From positions 682,001 to 746,000 of the forward strand of contig JAGTTO010000001.1 of NCBI GenBank assembly GCA_018223435.1: a stretch of DNA of 64,000 bases. The letters run 5' to 3'. Origin of the DNA: Lachnospiraceae bacterium Marseille-Q4251 (GTDB lineage Bacteria > Bacillota > Clostridia > Lachnospirales > Lachnospiraceae). The translations under genes were made by a program, and so were the position numbers. Below the pieces are notes generated by a model that had not been told where the DNA came from, did no database searches, and was given only the letters and a program-made list of their open reading frames with translations. This document shows, piece after piece, positions 36,561 to 45,821 of the stretch; the first letter of the stretch is position 1; each line of letters opens with the position of its first letter.

Positions 36561-37615
36561 ATTTCTTCCTCTCCTTTGTTCTTCTCCATATAACTTCTTC
36601 GAAGCTGTCCACAGGCCCCATTAATATCCCGGCCCATTTCCCTTCTTATAGTAACATTTATTCCGTATTTTTCAAGTTTATTTTTGAATGCCTGGGTCAC
36701 AGCGCTGGTCGGCTGGACAAAATCCCGCTCCTTGATGGGGTTTACCGGAATCAGGTTTACATGGCCGTTCAGCCCTTTCAAAAGCCCGGCCAGTTCCCTG
36801 GCATCTTCGGTGTGATCGTTGACGCCGCCCACAAGACTGTACTCAAAGGTCAGTCTCCGTCCGGTTTTATCATGATAATACCGGCAGGCGTCCATGACCT
36901 CGGAAAGCTCATACTGCTTCGCAATAGGCATAAGTTTTTCCCTTTTCTCCTGGCTCGACGCGTGAAGAGAGAGCGCCAGCGTGATCTGAAGCTCCTCGTC
37001 GGCCAGCCGCCGGATGTTCGGTACAATGCCGCAGGTGGAAAGGGTGACGTTTCTCTGGCTGATATGTAGGCCGTTCTCGTCGGTAAGCAGCTCGATGAAT
37101 TTCCGCACGTTGTCATAATTGTCCAGCGGCTCTCCCGTTCCCATCAGGACCAGGTTGGAAACCCGCTCGCCGGAGATCTTCTGGATCTCATAGACCTCCT
37201 CCAGCATCTCCGATGCGGTCAGATCCCGCTTCTTTCCCCCGATCGTGGAGGCGCAGAAGCGGCAGCCCATACGACAGCCCACCTGGGAAGAAATGCACAC
37301 GGAATTTCCATGGTGATATTTCATGAGAACGCTCTCGATCACGTTCCCGTCTTTCAGCTCAAAAAGATATTTCTGCGTGCCGTCGATCTCGGAAGTCAGG
37401 ATCTCCACTGGCTTTAAGACTGTGTACTCCGTCTCCCCGGCCAGCTTTTCTCTTAAGCCTTTGGAAAGATTTGTCATCTCGTCAAAGCTTCCCGCGAGCT
37501 TCTGGTGCATCCACTGATAGAGCTGGCCGGCCCGGAAGGGCTTTTCCCCCCGTTCCTTGAACCAGGCCTTCAGTTCTTCCAGATTCAGCGATCTGATATC
37601 TGTTTTTTCCATCAT
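36557..37615 (-). CDS. rlmN: 23S rRNA / tRNA adenine C2-methyltransferase
   Basis: Radical SAM enzyme methylating A2503 of 23S rRNA and A37 of some tRNAs. 352 residues; the iron-sulfur cluster motif is C114-x3-C118-x2-C121 (GCRMGCRFCAS). VLMGTGEPLDNYDNV binds SAM, and the methyl-carrying Cys lies in MGRDINGACGQL. The start overlaps the rsmB stop by four bases. Confidence 0.96.
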   Translation of the reverse strand: MMEKTDIRSLNLEELKAWFKERGEKPFRAGQLYQWMHQKLAGSFDEMTNLSKGLREKLAGETEYTVLKPVEILTSEIDGTQKYLFELKDGNVIESVLMKYHHGNSVCISSQVGCRMGCRFCASTIGGKKRDLTASEMLEEVYEIQKISGERVSNLVLMGTGEPLDNYDNVRKFIELLTDENGLHISQRNVTLSTCGIVPNIRRLADEELQITLALSLHASSQEKREKLMPIAKQYELSEVMDACRYYHDKTGRRLTFEYSLVGGVNDHTEDARELAGLLKGLNGHVNLIPVNPIKERDFVQPTSAVTQAFKNKLEKYGINVTIRREMGRDINGACGQLRRSYMEKNKGEEEI

Positions 37616-38970
37616 TCTGATACCCTCTTTAATCTGGCCAGGAAAAAGCCGTCGCTCTCATGAATGCCCGGCAGGAGCTGTAGGTAGCCCGCCCGGGTGG
37701 TTTTTCCCTGTAATTCCTCTGGAAGGTAGGGATCGATGCTTTCCAGCTTGAAGGGATAATTATCCAGGAACCATTTGAGGTTGTACTGGTTCTCCTCCGC
37801 TCCGATCGTGCAGGTGCTGTAGACAAGCGTGCCTCCCACCTTCACATATTTCCAGACCGTATCCAGAATCTGGCGCTGGAGTTTCACGATATCTTCCTGT
37901 TTTTTCTCTGTCATTTTATAACGGATATCCGGCTTTCTGCCGATGACGCCAAGACCGGAGCAGGGAACGTCCGCCAGAAGGATATCTGCCTTCTCCTCGG
38001 AAGCCGGTAAGAATACCGTGGCATCCGCCACAACAGCGTTCATATTGATGAGAGCCGTCCGCTCGATGTTGTCCTGCATGAGTTTTACTTTGGACTCGGT
38101 AATATCCCGGGCCTCCACGAAACCGCTGCCCTCCAGCTTGTCCGCCAGATGAAGGGATTTTCCTCCAGGAGCGGCGCAGACGTCGATGCAGTAATCTCCC
38201 CATTTGGGAGCCGCCACCTCCGCCACCAGCATGGAGCTCACATCCTGTACCTGGATCCAGCCATTCCGGAAAGCATCCAGCGCTTTGAGGTAATTATAAT
38301 CGAAAAGATTCAGTGCATAATCAAGGTACGGATGCTCCGTCACGGTAACGCCCTGGTTCCTCAGACTCTCCATGATATCCTTCTTGGAAGCCTTGTTGAG
38401 GTTGCAGCGCACCGTGGTCACATGATCTTTATGGATGCCCTTGCAGATGGTCTCCACGGTCTCAAAATCATAGAGGCGGAGCCAGCTGTTGAGAATCCAT
38501 TCCGGCATGGAATAGGTGACGGAAAGATAGGGCACCGGCATCTCCTTCGGATCCGGATATTTTACCTTGTCCAGATTTCTTGCCACACTTCTTAAGACAC
38601 CGTTCACGAAACCTTTCAGATTGAAAAAGCCCTTTCTCTGGGCCAGCTTCACGCCCTCGTTGCAGACGGCGGAATCCGGTACTGAATCCATATATTTCAG
38701 CTGATAAACCGACATCCGTAAAATATTGCGGATAGCAGGCTTCATACGGGAAACCTTCACGCTGGAAAACTGGGAGATGATATAGTCCATCTCGATGAGG
38801 TTTTCCAGGGTTCCTTCTGCCACTCTCGTAATGAAGGAGCGGTCTCTTTTTTCCAGATACTGGTATTTTTCCAGCACTTCGCGAAGAACGATATGGCTGT
38901 ATTTGTCCTCCTCCAGAACCTCGTTCAGAACGGCGAGGACAATCTCTCTTGTATTGATCACATCAGTCAC
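37612..38970 (-). CDS. rsmB: 16S rRNA (cytosine967-C5)-methyltransferase
   Basis: SAM-dependent m5C methyltransferase. 452 residues: N-terminal NusB-like RNA-binding domain (1-140), then the Rossmann domain with VCAAPGGKSLHLAD, ADVPCSGLGVIGRKP and the catalytic cysteine in VYSTCTI. It overlaps the upstream peptidase gene by eight bases. Confidence 0.95.
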   Translation of the reverse strand: MTDVINTREIVLAVLNEVLEEDKYSHIVLREVLEKYQYLEKRDRSFITRVAEGTLENLIEMDYIISQFSSVKVSRMKPAIRNILRMSVYQLKYMDSVPDSAVCNEGVKLAQRKGFFNLKGFVNGVLRSVARNLDKVKYPDPKEMPVPYLSVTYSMPEWILNSWLRLYDFETVETICKGIHKDHVTTVRCNLNKASKKDIMESLRNQGVTVTEHPYLDYALNLFDYNYLKALDAFRNGWIQVQDVSSMLVAEVAAPKWGDYCIDVCAAPGGKSLHLADKLEGSGFVEARDITESKVKLMQDNIERTALINMNAVVADATVFLPASEEKADILLADVPCSGLGVIGRKPDIRYKMTEKKQEDIVKLQRQILDTVWKYVKVGGTLVYSTCTIGAEENQYNLKWFLDNYPFKLESIDPYLPEELQGKTTRAGYLQLLPGIHESDGFFLARLKRVSE

Positions 38971-39685
38971 GGTCTCTTCTTCCTCCTGCCAGAATAATCA
39001 GTCTTAAAAGCTGTAAAACAGAAGCTGCCAGGCTTGCCACATAGGTCATGGCTGCTGCCCGCAGCACTTTTTTCGCCCCGTCGATCTCGGTGGAACCCAG
39101 CATGCCGGTGCTCTCCAGCACTTTGATGGCTCTCGCGGAAGCGTTGAACTCCACGGGAAGCGTCACCAGCTGGAAAAGGACAGCCAGGGTGAAAAGCACG
39201 ATGCCGGCCATCACCAGCGGGCGAAGGGACATGATAAGGCCCAGAATAAATACCGGCCAGGCAGCCGTGGACCCAAAGTTTGCCAGCGGCACCAGCGTAC
39301 TCCGGAGCACCAGCGGACCATACTGCTTCTGGTCCTGGATCGCATGACCGCACTCATGAGCTGCCACGCAGACGGCAGCCACAGACCTTGAAGCATAGGT
39401 GCTGTCCGACAATCGCAGGACCTTGCTTCTCGGATCGTAATGGTCCGTCAGTTTTCCGGAAATGTGCTCGATGGACACATTATAAAGGCCGCAGCTGTCC
39501 AGCACTTTTCTCGCGGCCTCAGCCCCGGAAAGATTGGACATGCAGCGCACTTTAGAATATTTGTTGAAGGTACTGTTTACCACGCTGGAAGCCCAGAGCG
39601 ACAACAGAAGTCCAATGACTACAAGGAAATACGTCGGATCAAAGTAAAAACCGTAACCGCCGTATCGATAAGCTGCTAACAGCAT
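38963..39685 (-). CDS. membrane zinc metallopeptidase, YugP family
   Basis: 240 residues with membrane segments at both ends and the zinc-protease signature HECGH in CVAAHECGHAIQDQ. Substrate unknown; relatives are often found among fmt, def and rsmB as here. It overlaps fmt by ten bases and rsmB by eight. Confidence 0.9.
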   Translation of the reverse strand: MLLAAYRYGGYGFYFDPTYFLVVIGLLLSLWASSVVNSTFNKYSKVRCMSNLSGAEAARKVLDSCGLYNVSIEHISGKLTDHYDPRSKVLRLSDSTYASRSVAAVCVAAHECGHAIQDQKQYGPLVLRSTLVPLANFGSTAAWPVFILGLIMSLRPLVMAGIVLFTLAVLFQLVTLPVEFNASARAIKVLESTGMLGSTEIDGAKKVLRAAAMTYVASLAASVLQLLRLIILAGGRRDRD

Positions 39686-40608
39686 AAATTGGTTCCCTCC
39701 TCAATCGTGTAGCCGCGAAGAAAAGCTGCAGTGTCCATGCGTTTCTTTCCTTCCAGCTGAAGCTCGGTAATCTTTAATGCGTCTTTTCCGGTCTGGACGA
39801 GAAGTTCTCCTTTCCCTCCGGGAAGGACGGTGCCGGGAGCCTTTGTCTCATCTCCGGCCACTACCTCTGCCCGCCAGATTTTTAAAGTCTTGCCGTGAAC
39901 ATGGGTGTAGGCGCTGGGCCAGGGGTTTAAGCCACGGATCAGCCGCTCGATGGAGACGGCATCCTTATTCCAGTCGATGGCTCCCATCTCCTTCGTGAGC
40001 ATTTTCGCATAGGCCGTGGGGCTCTCGCCCTGTTTTTCCGGCGTTACCGTACCTTTTTCCAGGGCGGTAAGGGTCGCCAGAAGTAGTTCTGCCCCGGCAG
40101 CACTCAGTTTGTCGAAAAGGCTGCCTCCGGTCTCCTCTTTTTCCAGGGAAATAACTTTCTTAAGAAGCATATCTCCGGTGTCCAGGCCCTCATCCATCTG
40201 CATCGTCGTGATGCCGGACTCTTTTTCTCCGTCGATGACAGCCCACTGGATCGGCGCTGCTCCGCGGTATTTCGGAAGCAGGGAGCCGTGGACGTTGATG
40301 CAGCCGTACTTTGTCAGCTCCAGAATGGTCTTCGGGATGATCTGGCCAAAAGCCACCACCACGATGACATCGGCATTTAATTTACTTAATTCTTCTACCA
40401 CTTCCGGCTCCCGCACCTTTTTCGGCTGAAGCACCGGAATGTTTTCCCGGAGAGCCACCTCTTTGACCGGCGTGGGCTGCATGGCCTTGCCTCTCCCTTT
40501 TGGTTTATCAGGCTGTGTAACGACAGCCACCACTTCATGCTCGGATTTCACGAGGGCTTCCAGAGTCCCTACCGCAAAGTCCGGCGTTCCCATAAAAATG
40601 ACTCTCAC
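39676..40608 (-). CDS. fmt: methionyl-tRNA formyltransferase
   Basis: Formylates initiator Met-tRNA. 310 residues: VIFMGTPDFAV start, HGSLLPKYRGAAPIQWAV with the catalytic Asn/His set, and a C-terminal OB domain. The start is GTG at 40608, overlapping the def stop as GTGA, with GGAGGA upstream; the longer in-frame reading lies inside def. Confidence 0.96.
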   Translation of the reverse strand: MRVIFMGTPDFAVGTLEALVKSEHEVVAVVTQPDKPKGRGKAMQPTPVKEVALRENIPVLQPKKVREPEVVEELSKLNADVIVVVAFGQIIPKTILELTKYGCINVHGSLLPKYRGAAPIQWAVIDGEKESGITTMQMDEGLDTGDMLLKKVISLEKEETGGSLFDKLSAAGAELLLATLTALEKGTVTPEKQGESPTAYAKMLTKEMGAIDWNKDAVSIERLIRGLNPWPSAYTHVHGKTLKIWRAEVVAGDETKAPGTVLPGGKGELLVQTGKDALKITELQLEGKKRMDTAAFLRGYTIEEGTNLCC

Positions 40609-41096
40609 TCCAGTTCCTCCTCTTCTTCCTCGATGGGCTCCACATCCATGAGTTCTCCTTCCACTTTGGAAACGTACATCAGACCGTCCAGATGGTCGCA
40701 CTCGTGGCAGATTGCTCTTGCCAGAAGGCCGTCACCCTCCAGAACGAACTCTTCCATGTTTTCATCCAGGGCTTTCACCTTCACATGATCCGGACGGGTC
40801 ACAATACCGGCTTTTCCTGGGAGGCTTAAACAGCCCTCCTGCCCGGTCTGGGAACCGGAGGTCTCGAGGATTTCCGGATTGATGAGCACATAGGGATCTT
40901 CCCCTGTAGTGTCGATGACCACGATCCGTTTCAGGATACCCACCTGGTTTGCTGCCAGACCTACGCCGCAGCCGTCGTACATCGTATCAAACATATCGTC
41001 GATGAGCTGCCGGGTCCGCGGGGTCATCTTTTTCACCGGTTTGCAGATCTTACCCAGCACTTCGTCACCCATAATTCTTATATTTCTGATTGCCAT
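40605..41096 (-). CDS. def: peptide deformylase
   Basis: Removes the N-formyl group from new proteins. 163 residues with the three motifs GVGLAANQVG, EGCLSLPG and HECDHLDG. The last ~20 residues are almost all Glu, Leu or Asp. It is directly upstream of fmt and downstream of priA. Confidence 0.97.
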   Translation of the reverse strand: MAIRNIRIMGDEVLGKICKPVKKMTPRTRQLIDDMFDTMYDGCGVGLAANQVGILKRIVVIDTTGEDPYVLINPEILETSGSQTGQEGCLSLPGKAGIVTRPDHVKVKALDENMEEFVLEGDGLLARAICHECDHLDGLMYVSKVEGELMDVEPIEEEEEELE

Positions 41097-41113
41097 TTTC
41101 TTAATCCTCCTTA

Positions 41114-43330
41114 TTAAGCCCTTTCGTATTGTATGTGAATCTTCTGATAGCCTTCATTCATTTCAATATATTGTTCCACTTTTTCTTTCACCATAGTCAG
41201 CCGGTTTTCGTTTGGATGACGGACGTAGAGCACCTTCCGGTAGACGTCCTGAATCCGGGCGATGGTCTCATCCCCGGGGCCGATAACCTGGATTCCGGTC
41301 TTGCTTTCCAGGAGATCCAGAAATTTCTTCAGATATTCCATCGCCATGGAAAGGTAGGCCTCATCTTCTGAGGAAGCATGGATCGCCAGCATGCCTCCCG
41401 CCGGCGGATAGCCTCCGATCGCCCGAAAAGCGATCTCCTGGCGGTAAAAGGCTTCGTAATCCTGCTCTGACGCGGCCTGGATGCTGTAGTGCTCCGGGTC
41501 GTAGGTCTGGATCACAACTCTGCCGGGCAAATCGCCCCGGCCCGCTCTTCCCGCGGCCTGGGTCAGAAGCTGGAAGGTCCGCTCCGCCGCCCGGAAATCG
41601 CTGGCGTGAAGGGAAAGGTCCGCCGCCAGAATCCCCACCAGGGTCACATTTGGAAAATCATGGCCTTTGACGATCATCTGGGTCCCGATGAGAATGTCCG
41701 CCTCGCCGTTTGCAAAGGCGGAAAGAATTTTCTCGTGGCCGTCCTTTTCCCGGGTCGTGTCAAGATCCATCCGAAGAATCCTGGCCTCCGGAAATTCCCT
41801 TGCCACCACCGTCTCCACCTGTTGGGTCCCAATGCCGAAATCCCGCAGAAAAGGACTTCCGCAGGAGGGACAGGTCTTCGGGACCGTCGTCTCGTAACCG
41901 CAGTAGTGACAGATGAGCCGCCCGCCCCGGTGAAGGGAGAGAGACACATCGCAGTGGGGGCACTCGATAACCTGGCCGCAGGAACGGCAAGACAGGAAGC
42001 CCGCATAGCCTCTCCGGTTCAGGAAAAGCATCATCTGATGGCCGGCGGCCAGGCACTGGGCCATCTCATCTTTCAGGGTATTGCTCAGAACGGAGCGGTT
42101 CCCTTTTTTCAGCTCTTCCCGGAGATCAACGATGGAAACCTCGGGGAGAGCGGCCGTTTTCACCCGCTTCCGGATCGTGAAGAGGCGGTACTCTCCTTTT
42201 TCCGCCTTATAATAGGCATCCACGGAAGGCGTGGCCGTTCCGAAAACCACATGGGCCCCTTCCAGCTCGCCACGCTTCACCGCGGTCTCCCGGGTCAGAT
42301 AGCGGGGCACCGTCTCACTCTGGTAAGAGGTCTCGTGCTCCTCATCCTGAATGATAATCCCCAAATTTGGAAAAGGAGTAAAAAGAGCCGACCGGGGGCC
42401 GATCATCACGTCAATGAGGCCTTTTCTCGCCCGCTCGTACTGATCGAAACGTTCTCCCGGGGAAAGCCGGGAATTCATAACAGAAATCCGCTCCCCGAAA
42501 CGCCGGTAAAAACGCATGACCGTCTGATAGGTCAGGGCGATCTCCGGAATCAGAACGATGGCCTGTTTTCCTTCTTTCAGGACTCCGGCGATGAGCTCCA
42601 TATAGATCTCCGTCTTGCCGCAGCCCGTGACGCCGTGGATCAGGCAGGGGCGGGGCGTTTCTTTTTCCCACTCCTCGCGGATTCCCTCCACCGCATGCTG
42701 CTGCTCCGGGTTGAGCGTCACGGCCTGTTGTCTCGATGCCTTGACATGGACGGGATTTCGATAAACCGTGTCCACCTGAATCTTCAAAAGCTCCATGTTT
42801 TCCAGGCTACGGATCACCGCGGGCGGAATGTTGAGCTTCGCCGTCACCAGCTCCCAGGGAAGGCTTCCCTCCTCCAGAAGGGCATTGAGGAGCCGGTAGC
42901 GGGCGGTCTGATGTTTCTTTTCAAAAAAGGCAAGGCGCTCCCTGGCCTCTTCCTCAGATACCGCCAGCAGTACCTGCTTTTTCTCTTTTGGTTTTTCCTT
43001 TTTTCGTACCGGAATTACGGTTTTCAGAGCCTGGATCATCGTGGCGCCGTAGTAATCCCGTATCCAGGCCGCCAGAGCGATAAGCCGGGACTCCACGCCC
43101 ACGCCGTCGGTGGAGACGGCATGAATGGACTTGATACGCTCCGGAGCGATCTCCGCCCGGTCCGTGGTTCCAATCACATAGCCCTTGATGAGGCGGTCGC
43201 CCCGGCCAAAGGGAATCTCGACCACCATTCCAGGAAGGAGTTTCCCCTCAAGTTCTTCGGGAATCCGGTACTGAAAGGGTTTATCCAGCTTTTCGTGGGA
43301 AATATCCACGATGATATTGGCATAAGTCAA
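41114..43330 (-). CDS. priA: primosomal helicase PriA
   Basis: Restarts stalled replication forks by loading the replicative helicase. 738 residues: 3' DNA-binding domain, Walker A HGVTGCGKTEI, DEEH box, paired zinc sites (CRSCGQVIECPHC and CHYCG ... CPSCG), and helicase motif QAAGRAGRGDLPG. The start overlaps the murE stop by four bases. Confidence 0.97.
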   Translation of the reverse strand: MTYANIIVDISHEKLDKPFQYRIPEELEGKLLPGMVVEIPFGRGDRLIKGYVIGTTDRAEIAPERIKSIHAVSTDGVGVESRLIALAAWIRDYYGATMIQALKTVIPVRKKEKPKEKKQVLLAVSEEEARERLAFFEKKHQTARYRLLNALLEEGSLPWELVTAKLNIPPAVIRSLENMELLKIQVDTVYRNPVHVKASRQQAVTLNPEQQHAVEGIREEWEKETPRPCLIHGVTGCGKTEIYMELIAGVLKEGKQAIVLIPEIALTYQTVMRFYRRFGERISVMNSRLSPGERFDQYERARKGLIDVMIGPRSALFTPFPNLGIIIQDEEHETSYQSETVPRYLTRETAVKRGELEGAHVVFGTATPSVDAYYKAEKGEYRLFTIRKRVKTAALPEVSIVDLREELKKGNRSVLSNTLKDEMAQCLAAGHQMMLFLNRRGYAGFLSCRSCGQVIECPHCDVSLSLHRGGRLICHYCGYETTVPKTCPSCGSPFLRDFGIGTQQVETVVAREFPEARILRMDLDTTREKDGHEKILSAFANGEADILIGTQMIVKGHDFPNVTLVGILAADLSLHASDFRAAERTFQLLTQAAGRAGRGDLPGRVVIQTYDPEHYSIQAASEQDYEAFYRQEIAFRAIGGYPPAGGMLAIHASSEDEAYLSMAMEYLKKFLDLLESKTGIQVIGPGDETIARIQDVYRKVLYVRHPNENRLTMVKEKVEQYIEMNEGYQKIHIQYERA

Positions 43331-44793
43331 CGTAAGTTCTCTTCCTCCAGGATCTCCTGAATCAGTTCTCTTTCATCCATGTGATACTTTTTGCCCTCGA
43401 TCTCCTGATAGTCCTCGTGGCCTTTTCCTGCCAGGACGATGACATCTCCGGGCTGGCCGTGAAGGATGGCGTAACGGATTGCTTCTTTTCGATCGGCGAT
43501 CTTGACATATTTTCCGTCGGTCTTCTTGATGCCGTTCTCAATGTCATCCAGGATGTCCTCCGGCTTCTCAAAACGCGGATTATCGGAAGTGATGATCGTG
43601 AAATCAGCCAGTCTTCCGGAGACCTCCGCCATCTCGAAACGGCGGGCTTTGGAGCGGTTTCCGCCGCAGCCAAAGAGGCAGACCAGTCTGCCCGGTTCAT
43701 ACTCTCTCAAGGTGGTAAGAAGACTTTCGAGGCTCATGGCATTGTGAGCGTAATCGATCATCAGAGTAAAATCATCAGAAATTTTCACAAGCTCCACTCT
43801 TCCTTTGACCTTCGCCTGTTTGAGAGCGGTCTTGATGTCAGCCTCTCTCACCTTGAAATGCAGGCAGACTGCAATGGCTGCCAGAGAATTGTAAACGCTG
43901 AATTTTCCCGGAATATCAATCTCCACATCCATGTCTATCATTCCTGCGGCATGATAGGAAATGCCGAGGTAGCCGGGTTTGTGAACCATCTTGAGATTCT
44001 CTGCCCGGAGATCGTTTTCCTCGGAGAGACCGAAGGTCTCCACCTTGCAGGTATGGCCCGCAAGCACCTGATCAAGATGCTCGTCATCGCCGTTCACGAT
44101 ACCGATGCGGCACTGGCGGAACAGGAGACCTTTGCAGTGCATGTAGTCTTCAAAGCTCTTGTGCTCCGCGGGTCCGATGTGATCCGGCTCGATGTTGGTA
44201 AAAATACCGATCTCAAAAGGGATACCTGCGGTACGGTTCAGCATGAGACCCTGGGAGGAAACCTCCATGACAGCCATATCGCAGCCGTCCTCCAGCATCC
44301 GGTGGAAATATTCCTGAATTTTCACAGATTCCGGCGTGGTGTTGCTGGACGGGATATGAGTCTCACCGATGATGGTCTCGATGGTTCCGATGAGGCCTAC
44401 CTTGTGGCCCGCGGATTCGAGAATGGATTTGATCATATAAGTAGTTGTTGTTTTTCCCTTGGTTCCGGTAATACCGATGACTTTCAGCTTCTCCGCCGGG
44501 TAATCGTACCAGGCTGCGGAAACCAGGGCCATCGCGTAGCGGGTATCTTTGACCTGGATCACGGTAACGGACTCCGGTACCTCCACCGGCTCCTCCACCA
44601 GAAGAGCGACAGCGCCTTTCTCTGCCACTTCAGCGGCATATGTGTGTCCATCCGTCACAGCTCCCCGGATGCTGAAAAAAAGCGTCCCGGGAACTACCTG
44701 TCTGGAATCATTGGCGATACCTGAGATCTCCCTGTCCAGACTTCCCTGCACGCAGGTATATTCCAAACGTTCCAATAACTGTTCAAGCTTCAT
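43327..44793 (-). CDS. murE: UDP-MurNAc-tripeptide ligase, meso-DAP type
   Basis: Adds the third residue of the peptidoglycan stem peptide. 489 residues: GITGTKGKTTTTYM P-loop, a carbamylated-Lys region, and SDNPRFEKPEDI. The DNPR motif indicates meso-diaminopimelate as substrate. The ATG at 44793 has GGAGG upstream. It is first in the long murE-to-thiN operon, placed away from the main dcw cluster. Confidence 0.95.
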   Translation of the reverse strand: MKLEQLLERLEYTCVQGSLDREISGIANDSRQVVPGTLFFSIRGAVTDGHTYAAEVAEKGAVALLVEEPVEVPESVTVIQVKDTRYAMALVSAAWYDYPAEKLKVIGITGTKGKTTTTYMIKSILESAGHKVGLIGTIETIIGETHIPSSNTTPESVKIQEYFHRMLEDGCDMAVMEVSSQGLMLNRTAGIPFEIGIFTNIEPDHIGPAEHKSFEDYMHCKGLLFRQCRIGIVNGDDEHLDQVLAGHTCKVETFGLSEENDLRAENLKMVHKPGYLGISYHAAGMIDMDVEIDIPGKFSVYNSLAAIAVCLHFKVREADIKTALKQAKVKGRVELVKISDDFTLMIDYAHNAMSLESLLTTLREYEPGRLVCLFGCGGNRSKARRFEMAEVSGRLADFTIITSDNPRFEKPEDILDDIENGIKKTDGKYVKIADRKEAIRYAILHGQPGDVIVLAGKGHEDYQEIEGKKYHMDERELIQEILEEENLR

Positions 44794-44928
44794 ATATATT
44801 CCTCCATATCGTGCCTGTTTTGAGGCAGGCGGGTGAAATCGCTTCTTTATAGAATAACATATGGGGGAGGATTTTTCAAGAATTTGGGGGAGGGTGTTTC
44901 TGGCTTTTTGCAGGGCCACTGCAGAATA

Positions 44929-45068
44929 GGCGGCTTTGGAAGCCAGGAGGAAGCTTTTGTTGAGGGGCGGCTTTGAGAAGCCGTGGGAACTTTTGTTGTG
45001 GGGCGGCTTTGGAAGCCGGCAGGGAACGTAAATGCGAGGGGGACGGCTCCAGGGCCGCCCTCCCCCTC
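44929..45068. repeat. three ~37-bp GC-rich tandem repeats and a strong hairpin
   Basis: GGCGGCTTTGGAAGCC or a near copy starts at 44929, 44966 and 45002, each forming a small hairpin. A large hairpin follows at 45035-45068: GAGGGGGA-CGGC against GCCG-x3-TCCCCCTC. It lies upstream of murE. The murE promoter should be in or near here, but no clear -35/-10 pair was found. No gene is supported. Confidence 0.55.
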
Positions 45069-45095
45069 AGCCTCCCCCTTGTGGCCCTTCAAGTT

Positions 45096-45250
45096 CAAAA
45101 AATATGGGGCTTACGGCAACAGGTAGACATTGTACGTCGGTTGTGGTGTGACAACAGGAAGGATGTGTGGTATGGTAAGTAGCGCAAGCATGATTTATGG
45201 ATGTTTTTCGAAGAATATACAGCCAGCCACCTGACTTGCTACTCACTCAA
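45096..45250 (+). repeat. partial copy of the GGGGCTTACG element
   Basis: Begins with GGGGCTTACGGCAACAGG and continues with CGTCGG and TGTGACAACAGG, matching in order the left part of the element at 46552-46775. The matching right end is missing; copy B of the structured repeat starts just after. Confidence 0.5.
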
Positions 45251-45272
45251 AATAAAAAGTTTCATTATATGA

Positions 45273-45442
45273 TGATGCCAGGGTCAAAAGGTCAAAAAGC
45301 CGTTCATGCTTGCATGATAAGGCTTTTGAACTTGGGACCCGCCAAACATGAGAAAGCAGCGATTTACGCAGTAAATCAGCGGATTTCGAATGTTTATAGA
45401 ATTGCGGGAGCTGCTTTGCAGCGGAGCAATTCGTAGGCATCA
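45273..45442 (+). repeat. modular structured repeat, short copy B
   Basis: 170 bp closed by TGATGCC (45273-45279) and GGCATCA (45436-45442). It has the long hairpin AAAAAGCC ... GGCTTTT with apex CATGCTTGCATG, then CTTGGGACCCGCC, GATTTAC/GTAAATC, and GAATTGC/GCAATTC around GCTGC/GCAGC. It matches copy A throughout but lacks its two hairpin modules. Stem bases that differ from copy A change in pairs. Confidence 0.75.
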
Positions 45443-45517
45443 GTTGGGGGCAAAAGACCTTTTGACCCCAACATCATATGATATGAGTGTCAAAAGACCT
45501 TTTGACATTCATATCAT
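45443..45517. repeat. two adjacent hairpins with CAAAAGACCTTTTG core
   Basis: 45443-45472 (GTTGGGG-x-CAAAA, loop GACC, TTTTG-x-CCCCAAC) and 45478-45517 (ATGATATGA-x-TGTCAAAA, loop GACC, then the complement). The apex is the same while the lower stems differ. The second hairpin overlaps the only usable start of the MNT gene. Confidence 0.6.
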
Positions 45518-45818
45518 TATATATAAATTTTCCCAGGAACTGAAACAAATACTGGGCGATAATCTGGCAAAGGTTATTGTCTACGGTTCGTATGCCAGAA
45601 GCGATTATCGTGATAATTCCGATGTTGATATTATGATCTTGGTCAAAATGTCCGACGAAGAGATCAAAGCTGTAAAAAATGATATTTATGATCTTGCTTT
45701 CGATGTGGAAATGAGTACCGGGATAGAATTATCCCCCATTATCAAAAATGAAAAGCAGTATGAATACTGGGTAGACACTTTACCTTTTTATCGCAATGTA
45801 AGGAATGAGGGGATGTAA
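45483..45818 (+). CDS. MNT nucleotidyltransferase, likely 5'-damaged
   Basis: About 111 residues with the minimal nucleotidyltransferase signature GSYARSDYRDNSDVDIMIL. In MNT/HEPN toxin-antitoxin pairs this protein is the antitoxin that AMPylates the HEPN toxin. The first 13 residues come from a hairpin repeat rather than family sequence, and no ribosome site is seen, so the native 5' end is probably lost. The HEPN partner follows four bases later and is broken. Confidence 0.7.
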   Translation: MSVKRPFDIHIIIYKFSQELKQILGDNLAKVIVYGSYARSDYRDNSDVDIMILVKMSDEEIKAVKNDIYDLAFDVEMSTGIELSPIIKNEKQYEYWVDTLPFYRNVRNEGM

Positions 45819-45821
45819 TCA

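Noticed and set aside
41489..43360. 623-codon plus-strand frame opposite priA
   Set aside because: priA motifs are complete on the minus strand; the plus frame shows no protein family and is a shadow.
45197..45436. 79-codon plus-strand frame before the MNT gene
   Set aside because: It spans a repeat junction and copy B of the structured repeat; no family similarity or ribosome site.
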